Shown piece after piece: positions 1 to 8,265 of a DNA stretch of 64,000 nt. The stretch's first letter is position 1. Each line of letters starts with the position of its first letter. A program made the translations under genes and the position numbers. The notes under the pieces were generated by a model. That model saw only the letters and a program-made list of their open reading frames with translations, was not told the origin of the DNA and made no database searches. This stretch comes from Paenibacillus tyrphae (GTDB lineage: Bacteria > Bacillota > Bacilli > Paenibacillales > NBRC-103111): the NCBI RefSeq assembly GCF_024158745.1, contig NZ_JAMZAW010000027.1, positions 38,772-102,771 of the forward strand, read 5' to 3'.

Positions 1-1
1 T

Positions 2-2431
2 CATACGGAGGGAATAGAACCGGGCTCTTATGATCTGGTCATACTCAACTCGGTCATTCAATATTTCCCTAGCGTGGAGTATTTCCTGGTGGTGCTCGAT
101 GCCGCCGTACGAGCCGTTCGTCCCGGAGGCGTCGTGTTTATCGGGGATGTGCGGAGTTTGCCGCTGCAGGAAGCTTTTTATTATTCGGTGGAGCAGTTCA
201 AGGCGAGGCGGGCGCTCACGCCGGAAGAACGAAGCTCCCGGGTGAAGGAACGGATGGAGCGCGAGCATGAGCTGCTTCTCGATCCGCAGCTTTTTGTAAA
301 GCTGGCCGAGAGAAAGCCGCAGATTGCCCAGGCCGAAATTCAGTGGAAGCGCGGAAGCCGCTGGAACGAGTTGACACGGTTTCGCTACGATGTCCTGCTG
401 CGCCTAAGCGCCTCGGAACAGCGGACGGTTGAACCGCTCATGCTTCCATGGTGCTCCGTTCGGGATGCGGAAAGCGCACTGCAAAAGCTGGCCGGACAAG
501 GCGCGGAAGCCGTTGCGATCCGCGGCGTCCCCAACGCCAGGCTGCGGGGCTTTCTGGAAGAGGTGGGAGAAGACGCCGTCGATCCTATGGCCTTTGTCGA
601 GCTGGAGCGTTCCCTTCCTTACGATATCGCGATCCATTGGGCGGGACCCGGCCGGGAAGACCGATTCGATGTGCTCTGTACTCGTCGGGACTTGTCACCG
701 AACAAACGAATCGTCCAGACGGGAAGCGGAAAATCGGAGGGAAGCGAAGAATGGGGCGCATACGCCAACCGGCCCGTGAAGCTTGCAGCGCCCGGCGGAC
801 TCCGTCCGGAGCTGCGCAGCCTGTTGAAGGAGCGGCTCCCGGATTATTTCATTCCGTCCGCCTGCGTTACAGTACGTTCGTTCCCGCTTACTTCCAACGG
901 CAAAATCGACAGGGCGGCGCTGCCGGCCCCGGGCCGCGAACGTCCGGAGCTGGAAAATCCGTATGTCGAACCCCGTACTCCGCTGGAACGGCGGCTGGCC
1001 GAGCTTTGGAGCAGCGTGCTGGGTATCCCGCAAATCGGCGTCATGGACAGCTTCTTTGAGCTGAGAGGCCACTCTTTGCTCGCCACCCAGCTTATTTTCA
1101 AGCTGCGCGACGAGCTCGGCATCGAAATTCCGCTGCGCGTGCTGTTTGAGACGCCAACCATCGAGTGGATGGGCACCACGATTGAAGCTATCCAAAGCGG
1201 TCAGGGAGAGCTTGTTGCTTCGCGACTTGATTTATGGAGCGAGAGCAGCCTTCCGTTTGCCATCCGCAATCCGGGAACGGCCGGTCAGGCGAGCAGACCT
1301 GTGCAAAATATTTTGCTGACCGGAGCCACGGGCTTCCTCGGAGCCTTCCTGCTGCGCGAGCTGCTGCGAAGCACGAGAGCCGATATTTTCTGTCTTGTCC
1401 GCGGCCGTTCCGAAGAGGAGGCCATGCGGCGGCTGCAAACCAATCTTGCCAAATACGGGGTTCGCGACGAAGCAGTCTCGGAGCGTGTTAGGGTCATTCC
1501 CGGCGATCTCGGGCAGGAGAGGCTGGGGTTGTCCGAAGCGGCCTTCGAGCGGCTGGCCGGGCAGATGGACGCCCTTTATCACAACGGCAGCATGGTGCAT
1601 TTTATCGCGCCTTATGTCGAGCACAAGGCGGCGAACGTTCTGGGAACCCGGGAAATGATCCGGCTGGCGAATACCGGGCGTTTCAAAACGCTTCACTACG
1701 TCTCGACCACGCATGTGTTCTCGGGACGCGATATCAAGGACGGCGTTTTGATGGAGAAGGACCTGCCGCAGCATCCCGAAGACCTTAGGCTTGGTTATAC
1801 CCAGAGCAAATGGGTTGCGGAGCGGATGGTACTGGAAGCAGCTCGCTCCGGGCTGCCCGCGCTCATTTACCGACCGGGCCGTATCTGGGGAGACAGCGTA
1901 ACGGGCCGCTGCCAATCGAGCGATTTTATGTGGCTGATCATCAAAGCCTCGCTGCAGTTCGGGCTCATTCCCGCTATGGAAGCGGAGCTGGAGATCGTGC
2001 CGGCGGATTTTGCGGCTCGGGCGATTGTGCATCTGTCGGGGGCGGAAACGCCGGACGGCCGCGCGTACCATCTCGTGAATCCGACGCGGACCACATGGAG
2101 CGAGGTGATCGATAGCCTTACCGACTACGGCTATGCTCTTCGGACGGTACCTTACGGGATTTGGCACGAACGGATCTTACAGGCGGCGGCCGAGTCCGGA
2201 GATCATGCGGCGAAGGCGGTTCTGCCGCTCCTCGAAGGCGACTGGGGGGACGGCATATCGGAATTCCAGGTTGTCTACGATTGCACCCATCTTCATCAGG
2301 GCTTGAAGGGAAGCGGTGTGACTTGTCCGAAGCTGGATAGGTCCTTGATGAGCACTTACCTTACTTATTTTGTCCAAACCGGGTTCCTGCCGCAGCCTAG
2401 CAGCGGAAAGACAGGCCATCAGGGAGCGTGA
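2..2431 (+). CDS. NRPS C-terminal part: N-methyltransferase end, adenylation end, carrier protein, thioester reductase (5' partial)
   Basis: Open reading frame runs in from the left edge, so about 809 C-terminal residues of a larger synthetase are visible. Order: C-terminal half of a SAM methyltransferase domain (SYDLVILNS, then VRPGGVVFIGD), which in NRPSs is inserted into the adenylation domain and N-methylates the loaded amino acid; the adenylation C-terminal subdomain with the A10 motif LTSNGKIDRAALP; a carrier protein whose phosphopantetheine Ser lies at nt 1073-1075 in FFELRGHSLLA (family usually GGHSL, so the first Gly is Arg here); then an NAD(P)H thioester reductase domain with the Rossmann motif TGATGFLG near nt 1318 and Y-x-x-x-K (Tyr 1796, Lys 1808). 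The reductase implies release of the peptide as an aldehyde or alcohol rather than by a thioesterase. Domain calls are solid; substrate and product cannot be read here. The ATG at 74 is internal, not the start. Confidence 0.93.
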   Translation, partial: HTEGIEPGSYDLVILNSVIQYFPSVEYFLVVLDAAVRAVRPGGVVFIGDVRSLPLQEAFYYSVEQFKARRALTPEERSSRVKERMEREHELLLDPQLFVKLAERKPQIAQAEIQWKRGSRWNELTRFRYDVLLRLSASEQRTVEPLMLPWCSVRDAESALQKLAGQGAEAVAIRGVPNARLRGFLEEVGEDAVDPMAFVELERSLPYDIAIHWAGPGREDRFDVLCTRRDLSPNKRIVQTGSGKSEGSEEWGAYANRPVKLAAPGGLRPELRSLLKERLPDYFIPSACVTVRSFPLTSNGKIDRAALPAPGRERPELENPYVEPRTPLERRLAELWSSVLGIPQIGVMDSFFELRGHSLLATQLIFKLRDELGIEIPLRVLFETPTIEWMGTTIEAIQSGQGELVASRLDLWSESSLPFAIRNPGTAGQASRPVQNILLTGATGFLGAFLLRELLRSTRADIFCLVRGRSEEEAMRRLQTNLAKYGVRDEAVSERVRVIPGDLGQERLGLSEAAFERLAGQMDALYHNGSMVHFIAPYVEHKAANVLGTREMIRLANTGRFKTLHYVSTTHVFSGRDIKDGVLMEKDLPQHPEDLRLGYTQSKWVAERMVLEAARSGLPALIYRPGRIWGDSVTGRCQSSDFMWLIIKASLQFGLIPAMEAELEIVPADFAARAIVHLSGAETPDGRAYHLVNPTRTTWSEVIDSLTDYGYALRTVPYGIWHERILQAAAESGDHAAKAVLPLLEGDWGDGISEFQVVYDCTHLHQGLKGSGVTCPKLDRSLMSTYLTYFVQTGFLPQPSSGKTGHQGA

Positions 2432-2439
2432 GGAAAGCT

Positions 2440-4041
2440 ATGGAACCATTGTATATCCAGCCGCTTCTCGAAATCAGGGAGTATCTTCGTTTGGCGTTCG
2501 AGCCGTCTGCGGATCAGCAGGCCGTGGAGGAGAGACTGGACCGTTACATCACGGAAGTGATTGAAGGGTTATATGGGGCTACGCGCGTCACGACGGATAC
2601 GTCATTGGAGCGGTTGTCTCTGTCCCGGCAGAAGGCAGCCGTTCCCGGGAGCGCGGTACACCCCGAAGCGTATATGAGCCGCTTGGTTCATGAGGTCGTG
2701 CCTCATGCCATCAATACGTCATCCCCGAACTTTATCGGCCATATGACCTCGGCGCTGCCGATGTTTTTCAGGCCGCTGAGCCGGCTGCTCACGGCTTTAA
2801 ACCAGAACGTGGTCAAAGTGGAAACGTCCAAGTCGTTCACCGTGCTCGAGCGGCAAACGCTTGCGTTCATGCACCATCAGGTCTATGGCCGCGACGAATC
2901 CTTTTATACCGAGCACGGGCAACATCCCGAAAGCACGCTGGGCATGATGACTTCGGGCGGGACGGTCTCGAACCTGACCGCCCTGTGGATCGCGCGCAAT
3001 GCGGCACTGCTTTCGCCGGAAGCCGACGTGAAGCGGGACGGGTACGCGCTGGCGCTGCAAAAAAACGGCTACCGGCGGGGCGTCATTATAGGCTCGTCCT
3101 TGATGCATTACTCGATCGATAAGGCCGCGGATATTCTCGGCTTGGGGAGCGACGGCGTGATCCGGATCGGCTGCGATTCCCGCGGCCGGATCGATCTGCC
3201 GAAGCTGGCGAAGGAGATGGCCGCTTGCCGCGATCGGGGGGACCGGATCCTCGCCATCGTCGGCATCGCTGGCACAACGGAAAGCGGAGCCATCGATCCG
3301 CTGCAAGAATTGGCAGGGATGGCCCGCGCGGAACGTATTCATTTTCATGTGGACGCCGCTTGGGGAGGTCCGCTGCTGCTGTCGGACGCTCACGCCCATA
3401 AGCTCCGGGGGATCGAATGGGCGGACACCGTCATCATCGACGGGCATAAGCAGATGTATTTGCCGATGGGCACGGGGCTGCTCCTGTTGAAGGATCCGTT
3501 GGCCGCGGCCTTGATCGAGAAAAAAGCGCAATACATCATCCGCGGGGGCTCCTCGGATCTGGGACGTCGATCTCTGGAAGGGTCCCGTCCGGCTATGTCG
3601 GTGTTTCTGCATGCAGGACTCCATTTGCTGGGCCGGGAAGGCTACGGCTATTTGCTCGATGAAGGCATTCGAAAAACCCGTTGGATGGCCGATCTGCTTG
3701 CCGGGCATCACGCCTTCGAGCTGATCGGGGAACCGGAAATCAATATTTTAACTTATCGTTACATCCCTGCGCCGCTGCGTGAAGCGGTACGGAACGGCAC
3801 TTTGACCCCCGAGGAGCACAACCGGATTAACCGGTTCAATGAGCGTCTTCAGGAAACGCAGGGACGGCAAGGGGAGTCCTTCGTCTCCCGGACTACGCTG
3901 TCCGGAATCGAAGGGCTGCCGGAATCCATCGTCGTCTTACGGGTCATACTGGCCAATCCGTTAACGACGGAAGAGCATATTAAGAACATCTTGGACCTTC
4001 AGCAGACGATTGCCGGGGAATTGGAGCTTTCGTTCGGCTAG
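2440..4041 (+). CDS. PLP-dependent group II decarboxylase
   Basis: 533-residue pyridoxal-phosphate enzyme of the glutamate/aromatic-amino-acid/diaminobutyrate decarboxylase family, cytoplasmic. Visible: MTSGGTVSNLTAL (cofactor phosphate region), HVDAAWGGPLLL (Asp pairing with the pyridine nitrogen) and DGHKQMYLPMG with the Schiff-base Lys at nt 3448-3450. It is translationally coupled to the NRPS: an in-frame GTG at 2428 overlaps the NRPS TGA (2429-2431), but GAGG at 2430-2433 sits 6 nt before the ATG at 2440, so I prefer 2440. The tight coupling suggests a role in the same pathway, either supplying an amine building block or trimming the released product. Substrate is not determinable from motifs. 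Confidence 0.9.
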   Translation: MEPLYIQPLLEIREYLRLAFEPSADQQAVEERLDRYITEVIEGLYGATRVTTDTSLERLSLSRQKAAVPGSAVHPEAYMSRLVHEVVPHAINTSSPNFIGHMTSALPMFFRPLSRLLTALNQNVVKVETSKSFTVLERQTLAFMHHQVYGRDESFYTEHGQHPESTLGMMTSGGTVSNLTALWIARNAALLSPEADVKRDGYALALQKNGYRRGVIIGSSLMHYSIDKAADILGLGSDGVIRIGCDSRGRIDLPKLAKEMAACRDRGDRILAIVGIAGTTESGAIDPLQELAGMARAERIHFHVDAAWGGPLLLSDAHAHKLRGIEWADTVIIDGHKQMYLPMGTGLLLLKDPLAAALIEKKAQYIIRGGSSDLGRRSLEGSRPAMSVFLHAGLHLLGREGYGYLLDEGIRKTRWMADLLAGHHAFELIGEPEINILTYRYIPAPLREAVRNGTLTPEEHNRINRFNERLQETQGRQGESFVSRTTLSGIEGLPESIVVLRVILANPLTTEEHIKNILDLQQTIAGELELSFG

Positions 4042-4183
4042 CGGGAGCTGTCACGACGTTCCGTAGGTATGCTGCTTTACGGGGCGATTTGCTTATTGTT
4101 TTGATCGTAACATTTTAGTATAAATGACATATAAAGGAATCCTGTAATTTCGTGGATCCCGTCCTACAAAGGAGTGAGGTACC

Positions 4184-4897
4184 ATGGCCTTGAGAACGCC
4201 TAAATCCCTGTTGACTTTTCCAAAAGGAGCGATCAGGAATGCCCAAATCAATCAACGGTTTCCAGCCGAAGGGATCCGGGAATTTCGCATCGACGTGCAC
4301 ACGCTGGGCAACCTGCTGATTTGTTTTGATGCGGAGGATGAGATTAGCGTTGTGGCTGCCGGCGAATCCCATCTGCTGCCTCAACGGTTGTTCTGCTCCG
4401 GCGGCGCGCTGCGGTACGAGGGAAGCAATTTTGTCTCTTACCTCAAAAACGGACAAAAGCAAAAAATTCTCATTGAAGCCCATGTGCCCCCGGAAACGAA
4501 AGTTCTGGCAAAATTCACGGCAGGTGTCGTGATCTTGGACGGAGGCCGGGGCGACATTGACATCCGTGGGACATTCGGCGAAGTGTCCGGGATTACCGAC
4601 TCCTCCAAGGTACGGATCAAGCTGCAAACAGGAGATGTTTCGTTGAACGAACTGCAAGGGGAGGCAGATATCCGGCTGAACGTAGGAAGCGCTACGCTGG
4701 GGTGGACCGAGCTGGCCGGCCCGAAGCGTATTCACGTTCATTGCGGATTCGGCGGGGTCGACTTGCTCTTGCCCGCTGTGGAATTCGCCGCTCACGATGA
4801 GGGCGTGTTCCCTCGAACTAAACGGATAACGACATCCTCCGGGTCGGAAATAACGGCTGTGGCAGGACTTGGATCGATTGACGTCAAGCATTGGTGA
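4184..4897 (+). CDS. DUF4097-like beta-helical protein of unknown function
   Basis: 237 residues, start ATG 4184 preceded by AAAGGAG (4169-4175). The C-terminal two thirds consist of short repeated beta strands with G-D-I/V-x-I/L patterns (GRGDIDIRGTFGEV, TGDVSLNELQGEADIRLNVG), as in DUF4097 putative-adhesin proteins. No signal peptide or membrane segment is evident. It follows the NRPS/decarboxylase genes after 142 bp and is followed by a terminator, so it is probably a separate transcription unit. Family assignment is by pattern only; no function proposed. Confidence 0.7.
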   Translation: MALRTPKSLLTFPKGAIRNAQINQRFPAEGIREFRIDVHTLGNLLICFDAEDEISVVAAGESHLLPQRLFCSGGALRYEGSNFVSYLKNGQKQKILIEAHVPPETKVLAKFTAGVVILDGGRGDIDIRGTFGEVSGITDSSKVRIKLQTGDVSLNELQGEADIRLNVGSATLGWTELAGPKRIHVHCGFGGVDLLLPAVEFAAHDEGVFPRTKRITTSSGSEITAVAGLGSIDVKHW

Positions 4898-4994
4898 CGG
4901 AGAAACCAATGTTCAAGGAGCTTGCAGTTGGCCAATATGGTCTGTTTTATTGCTATTCAAATAGTGGACATCATGTCATCATGGAAAATGTAAC

Positions 4995-5020
4995 GCAGCC
5001 GGATAAGGCTGCGTTTTTGC
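4995..5020 (+). terminator. Rho-independent terminator after the DUF4097-like gene
   Basis: Stem CGCAGCC / GGCTGCG with loop GGATAA followed by TTTTTG. Confidence 0.85.
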
Positions 5021-5042
5021 TTGTAGAAGGGATTGTTTCCAA

Positions 5043-5222
5043 TTAGAAATATTTGACATCGCGCTTCGCAGCGAAGGTAGGAATGCGACCCATGCCTGAA
5101 GATGGTTACCCCACGCTGGCTCCTATGATTACCCGCTTGGCTGCAAATGAGATTATCGACAACGCGCAGATGAAAGAATTGGAAAGCTGCCGTCTATCCA
5201 GATTTTCATTTCCAGACAGGAC
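5043..5222. other. Intergenic stretch with a 42-codon ORF, no recognised gene
   Basis: Between the terminator and the convergent TetR gene there is about 180 bp. A small ORF starts at ATG 5092 (MPEDGYPTLAPMITRLAAN...) and ends at TAG 5224 within the TetR stop region. It has no convincing ribosome binding site and matches nothing I recognise; it may be a gene remnant. Confidence 0.3.
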
Positions 5223-5813
5223 CTAGTCCAGCAGTTCTTTGGCTCCGTTCATCACTAAGGGCATGGTCTGTTTAACGAATGATTCTGCAGGTATTAGACG
5301 CCCTTCATTGTTCCAAACGTAAGCTGCTCCATACATCGCCCAACTTAACATGATAGAAGCTGTATTTAGTAAGAATTGCGCGTTTGGATTCGAAAGCATC
5401 TTGTCTTTGTCTATAAAGGAAAGAAGTATCTTTTGAATTTTTTCCTTTATTTGAATTTCGAATACAGGTCCAAGCGATTTATACCTTCTTCTGCACATGA
5501 TGCTTAGATCCTTGTGAAAATCGCATACACCCAGAAAAATACTCTGAATTGTTTCTTCATTTAATATTTCGTGACCGCTTATTCTACGATTTATGATTGT
5601 CATAAAAGATTCCGTTAGTCTGGACTCGAGAATTTCGAATTTATCTGCAAAATGCGCATAAAAAGTCGCTCTGTTTACAGTAGCCCGCTCTGCAATATCC
5701 CTAACGGTTATCGATTCGAAGTCTTTTTCTTGAATTAATGAAGCGAAAGCGTCCTGAAGGAGCCGCCGTGTACGGATCACACGAGGATCAGCTTCATTCT
5801 TTTGAATTGTCAT
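5223..5813 (-). CDS. TetR/AcrR family transcriptional regulator
   Basis: 196 residues. The N-terminal helix-turn-helix is typical: TRRLLQDAFASLIQEKDFESITVRDIAERATVNRATFYAHFADK (residues ~16-59). The C-terminal ligand-binding part is divergent. It is transcribed away from the nitroreductase gene at 6003, with about 190 bp between; that gap holds two related inverted repeats (5854-5867 and 5917-5960), the likely operators. Probably represses itself and the nitroreductase. Confidence 0.92.
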   Translation of the reverse strand: MTIQKNEADPRVIRTRRLLQDAFASLIQEKDFESITVRDIAERATVNRATFYAHFADKFEILESRLTESFMTIINRRISGHEILNEETIQSIFLGVCDFHKDLSIMCRRRYKSLGPVFEIQIKEKIQKILLSFIDKDKMLSNPNAQFLLNTASIMLSWAMYGAAYVWNNEGRLIPAESFVKQTMPLVMNGAKELLD

Positions 5814-5853
5814 GGCTAAGACCTCCCCAATAAAACGACATTATAGAAATAGT

Positions 5854-5867
5854 GTTGTCTATGCAAC
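5854..5867. promoter_or_regulatory. Inverted repeat near tetR start, putative operator
   Basis: GTTGTCTATGCAAC, a dyad with GTTG/CAAC arms about 40 bp upstream of the tetR start; its half-sites resemble those of the larger repeat at 5917-5960. Confidence 0.5.
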
Positions 5868-5916
5868 GGTTAATGGATATTGCTGGTTGCGTACCATTTG
5901 GTTGTTATTATAACAT

Positions 5917-5960
5917 ATCAATACAACAAGTGTTGTTCAAACAACTACTGTTGTATTGAT
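5917..5960. promoter_or_regulatory. Nested palindromes upstream of nitroreductase, putative TetR operator
   Basis: Perfect 12-bp arms ATCAATACAACA (5917-5928) and TGTTGTATTGAT (5949-5960) enclose an inner dyad with GTTGTT/AACAAC arms. Position between divergent tetR and nitroreductase genes is the usual site of TetR control. The operator role is inferred. Confidence 0.65.
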
Positions 5961-6002
5961 ACAGAATGTCGAATGCCGTTTTTCCAAGAGGAGGAGAGAA
6001 CC

Positions 6003-6665
6003 ATGTCGGTTTCACAACCGTCGCAAACGATGGAGCAGCAACTTTTTTTTGATGTTATTCGAGAACGCCGGTCAGTTCGTGGCTATGATCCCGAGGTCAA
6101 GATTTCGCGGGAGGAATTGACCGAAATATTGCGGCAAGCCACGCTGGCTCCCTCGGCCGCTAACCTGCAGCCGTGGCGGTTTCTCGTTATCGACTCGCCG
6201 GAGCTGAAGCAGAAGCTGCTTCCGATCGCATTCAATCAACAACAAGTGGTCGAGGCTTCGGCTGTCATCGCCGTTCTTGGAGATCTCGAGAACATCCGGA
6301 TGGCCGAGAAGATTTACGGCCAGACAGTCGATGCGGGCTTCATGCCTGCGGATACGGCAAAATCGTTTGTTGAGCGCTATACCGGTATGTATTCAAGCAT
6401 GCCGCCCGAGGCTATCCGTCAAATCGTTTATACCGACGGCGGGCTAGTATCGATGCAGCTTATGCTTGTTGCCCGCGCCAAAGGCTACGATACGGTACCG
6501 ATGGCTGGCTACGACAAACAAAAGTTCACGGAAGCTTTTGGCATATCAGATCGGTATGCTCCAGTTATGCTGATCGCCATCGGCAAGGCGGCGAAGCCCG
6601 GTCATCCGACGACGAGGCTGCCAATCAAGGATGTAGCTTATTTTAACGAAATGCCTAACGAATAA
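6003..6665 (+). CDS. Nitroreductase family FMN oxidoreductase
   Basis: 220 residues, start ATG 6003 after AGGAGGAGAG. Family features: VIRERRSVRGYDPEVKI near the N terminus (FMN phosphate-binding Arg residues), LRQATLAPSAANLQPWRF, and a C-terminal GYDTVPMAGYDKQKF segment followed by VMLIAIGKAAKPG. Such proteins are homodimeric flavoenzymes that reduce nitro or quinone compounds with NAD(P)H. Divergent from a TetR gene with operator-like repeats between them, so likely inducible by a xenobiotic. The longer in-frame extension from 5880 lacks a ribosome binding site. Confidence 0.92.
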   Translation: MSVSQPSQTMEQQLFFDVIRERRSVRGYDPEVKISREELTEILRQATLAPSAANLQPWRFLVIDSPELKQKLLPIAFNQQQVVEASAVIAVLGDLENIRMAEKIYGQTVDAGFMPADTAKSFVERYTGMYSSMPPEAIRQIVYTDGGLVSMQLMLVARAKGYDTVPMAGYDKQKFTEAFGISDRYAPVMLIAIGKAAKPGHPTTRLPIKDVAYFNEMPNE

Positions 6666-6728
6666 GAACCTGTAAAAGACCTTCGCATCCGCATAAACAG
6701 CGGCGAGCTAAGGTCTTTTACAGGTTCT
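6665..6728. terminator. 19-bp perfect inverted repeat between convergent genes
   Basis: Arms 6665-6683 and 6710-6728 are exact complements (starts AGAACCTGTAAAAGACCTT) with a 26-nt spacer. The left arm begins on the last base of the nitroreductase stop codon, and the opposing MFS gene ends 25 bp beyond the right arm. Probably a bidirectional terminator although U-tracts are weak. Confidence 0.55.
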
Positions 6729-6752
6729 ACGCATCTAATGCCAACAAGGCGT

Positions 6753-8150
6753 TCATTTACGAAATTCAAGCTCTTCCAATTGTCCCGGCTCCCGGCTCCT
6801 CCGACTCAGGAATACCAACAACAATGCAATCCCCGCAAGGATCATCCCAAGCACTCGAAATCCCTCAAAGCTGAACTTACCTCCCATGACGATGCCTATT
6901 AACAATGAAGAGAGAATGGTTCCCAAGTATCTTGATGTATTAAATAATCCGGATGCTACACCGATGATTTCTTTTGGAGAACTTTGGAACAAGGCCGCTT
7001 GCATACCGACACTGTTCAACCCGTTACTAATTCCGAAAGCGGCTAAAGCCAAACACACACTGATCACCGGCGAAGTTTGATTCAATGTCACGATCCACAC
7101 TGACCCCAATGTCATTAACATTGCGGATACGAGCAATGCCGGCCTGGGTCCTGATTTATCGATCCATCGTCCTGCCAATGGAGAAGCAATGAGCGAGCAC
7201 AAGCCTAAACTTAACATAAGAATCCCTGTATGGAATTCGCTTACATGACGTACCATTTGCAAGTAGGACGGAAGCCCGAAAAAGAGCGCGTAAAAAAGAA
7301 CGTTAACGAGCATGAATTGGATATTGACCCAAGTCATCGCAGGATATTTGGCGAATGTGCGCAAAGGAATAAAGGGTGACGTCGCTTTTAACTCATGTCG
7401 TACGAAAGCACCCAATGTAACGAGGCCTATCAGCCCGACAATGACATACCAAAATGAGACGTGCCCAGATGATTTTGCCGACAGTAATCCAACGAGCAGG
7501 GCAACCAAACCCACGGTGAAGAGCAGGATCCCTGACCCATCAATCAAATCAAACCATTTATGAAAGGACATACTGCGTGCAGCGGATGTTGGCTTTTCGT
7601 CCTTGGGAATCGTCCTCCATGCGAGCAGAAAGCTCGCCACCACGAACGGAATATTGACGAAAAAGATAGCGGGCCAATCCCACCAGTGAATCAAAATCCC
7701 ACCAATAAAGGGTCCAATGGCAGCCGCTCCGGATAGGAATACGGACAAAACAGACAATGCCGTTGCTTGTTTCTCTGTAATATAAATTCGCACAATGGCC
7801 ATTCCAACCGCAACCATCATGCTTGTTCCGATCGATTGCACGATGCGGAACACGATGAGCCACCCAAAGTTTGGCGATAGTGGAGCTAATAAGGATGCAA
7901 TGAAGGCTACAACAAGCCCGGTAATAAATATCTTTCGGCGACCGAATAAATCGCTGGCCCTTCCCATGACAGGTTGAGCGATAGCACTCGCAATGTAGAA
8001 GGAAAAAATAACCCAGGAGACACCTGTAAAGTCAAGTTGGTAAACACTTTGCAGCCTTGCAATAGCAACAGCAATCATCGAAGAGTTTAACGGGTTCAAT
8101 AGGATCCCCAGACCAACGGAAATCATCAGCCACCTGCTGCGAGCATTCAT
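6753..8150 (-). CDS. MFS drug-efflux transporter (DHA2/EmrB-QacA-like)
   Basis: 465 residues, almost entirely hydrophobic with about 14 predicted membrane spans. Visible MFS features: GVSWVIFSFYIASAIAQPVMGRASDLFGRRKIF (motif A, residues ~43-75), the motif C-like GAAAIGPFIGGILIHWWDW, and LAGRWIDKSGPRPALL in the second half. Proton-coupled export of drugs or metabolites at the cytoplasmic membrane is the family role. Divergent from the LysR gene at 8266 with a 16-bp perfect palindrome between, so probably LysR-controlled. Confidence 0.92.
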   Translation of the reverse strand: MNARSRWLMISVGLGILLNPLNSSMIAVAIARLQSVYQLDFTGVSWVIFSFYIASAIAQPVMGRASDLFGRRKIFITGLVVAFIASLLAPLSPNFGWLIVFRIVQSIGTSMMVAVGMAIVRIYITEKQATALSVLSVFLSGAAAIGPFIGGILIHWWDWPAIFFVNIPFVVASFLLAWRTIPKDEKPTSAARSMSFHKWFDLIDGSGILLFTVGLVALLVGLLSAKSSGHVSFWYVIVGLIGLVTLGAFVRHELKATSPFIPLRTFAKYPAMTWVNIQFMLVNVLFYALFFGLPSYLQMVRHVSEFHTGILMLSLGLCSLIASPLAGRWIDKSGPRPALLVSAMLMTLGSVWIVTLNQTSPVISVCLALAAFGISNGLNSVGMQAALFQSSPKEIIGVASGLFNTSRYLGTILSSLLIGIVMGGKFSFEGFRVLGMILAGIALLLVFLSRRSREPGQLEELEFRK

Positions 8151-8195
8151 TTTTGCGTTCCCCCCGAAAGTGTTTTAATGATATCGTAATTGAAA

Positions 8196-8211
8196 TGGAG
8201 TATTTACTCCA
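8196..8211. promoter_or_regulatory. 16-bp perfect palindrome between MFS and LysR genes
   Basis: TGGAGTATTTACTCCA, perfectly self-complementary apart from the central TT, in the 115-bp divergent gap. A LysR-type binding site is the natural reading; no binding data. Confidence 0.6.
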
Positions 8212-8265
8212 ACGCATTTTATGTTATGATTTCATTGACACGAAGGAATGAATGGGGGGTACGAA

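Noticed and set aside
1232..2167. 311-codon ORF on the minus strand
   Set aside because: Exact antisense shadow of the thioester reductase domain in GC-rich sequence; no ribosome binding site, composition unlike a protein.
2797..3711. 304-codon minus-strand ORF
   Set aside because: Antisense shadow of the PLP decarboxylase.
4115..4909. 264-codon minus-strand ORF over the DUF4097-like gene
   Set aside because: The plus-strand ORF has a strong ribosome binding site and a recognisable beta-repeat pattern; this one has neither.
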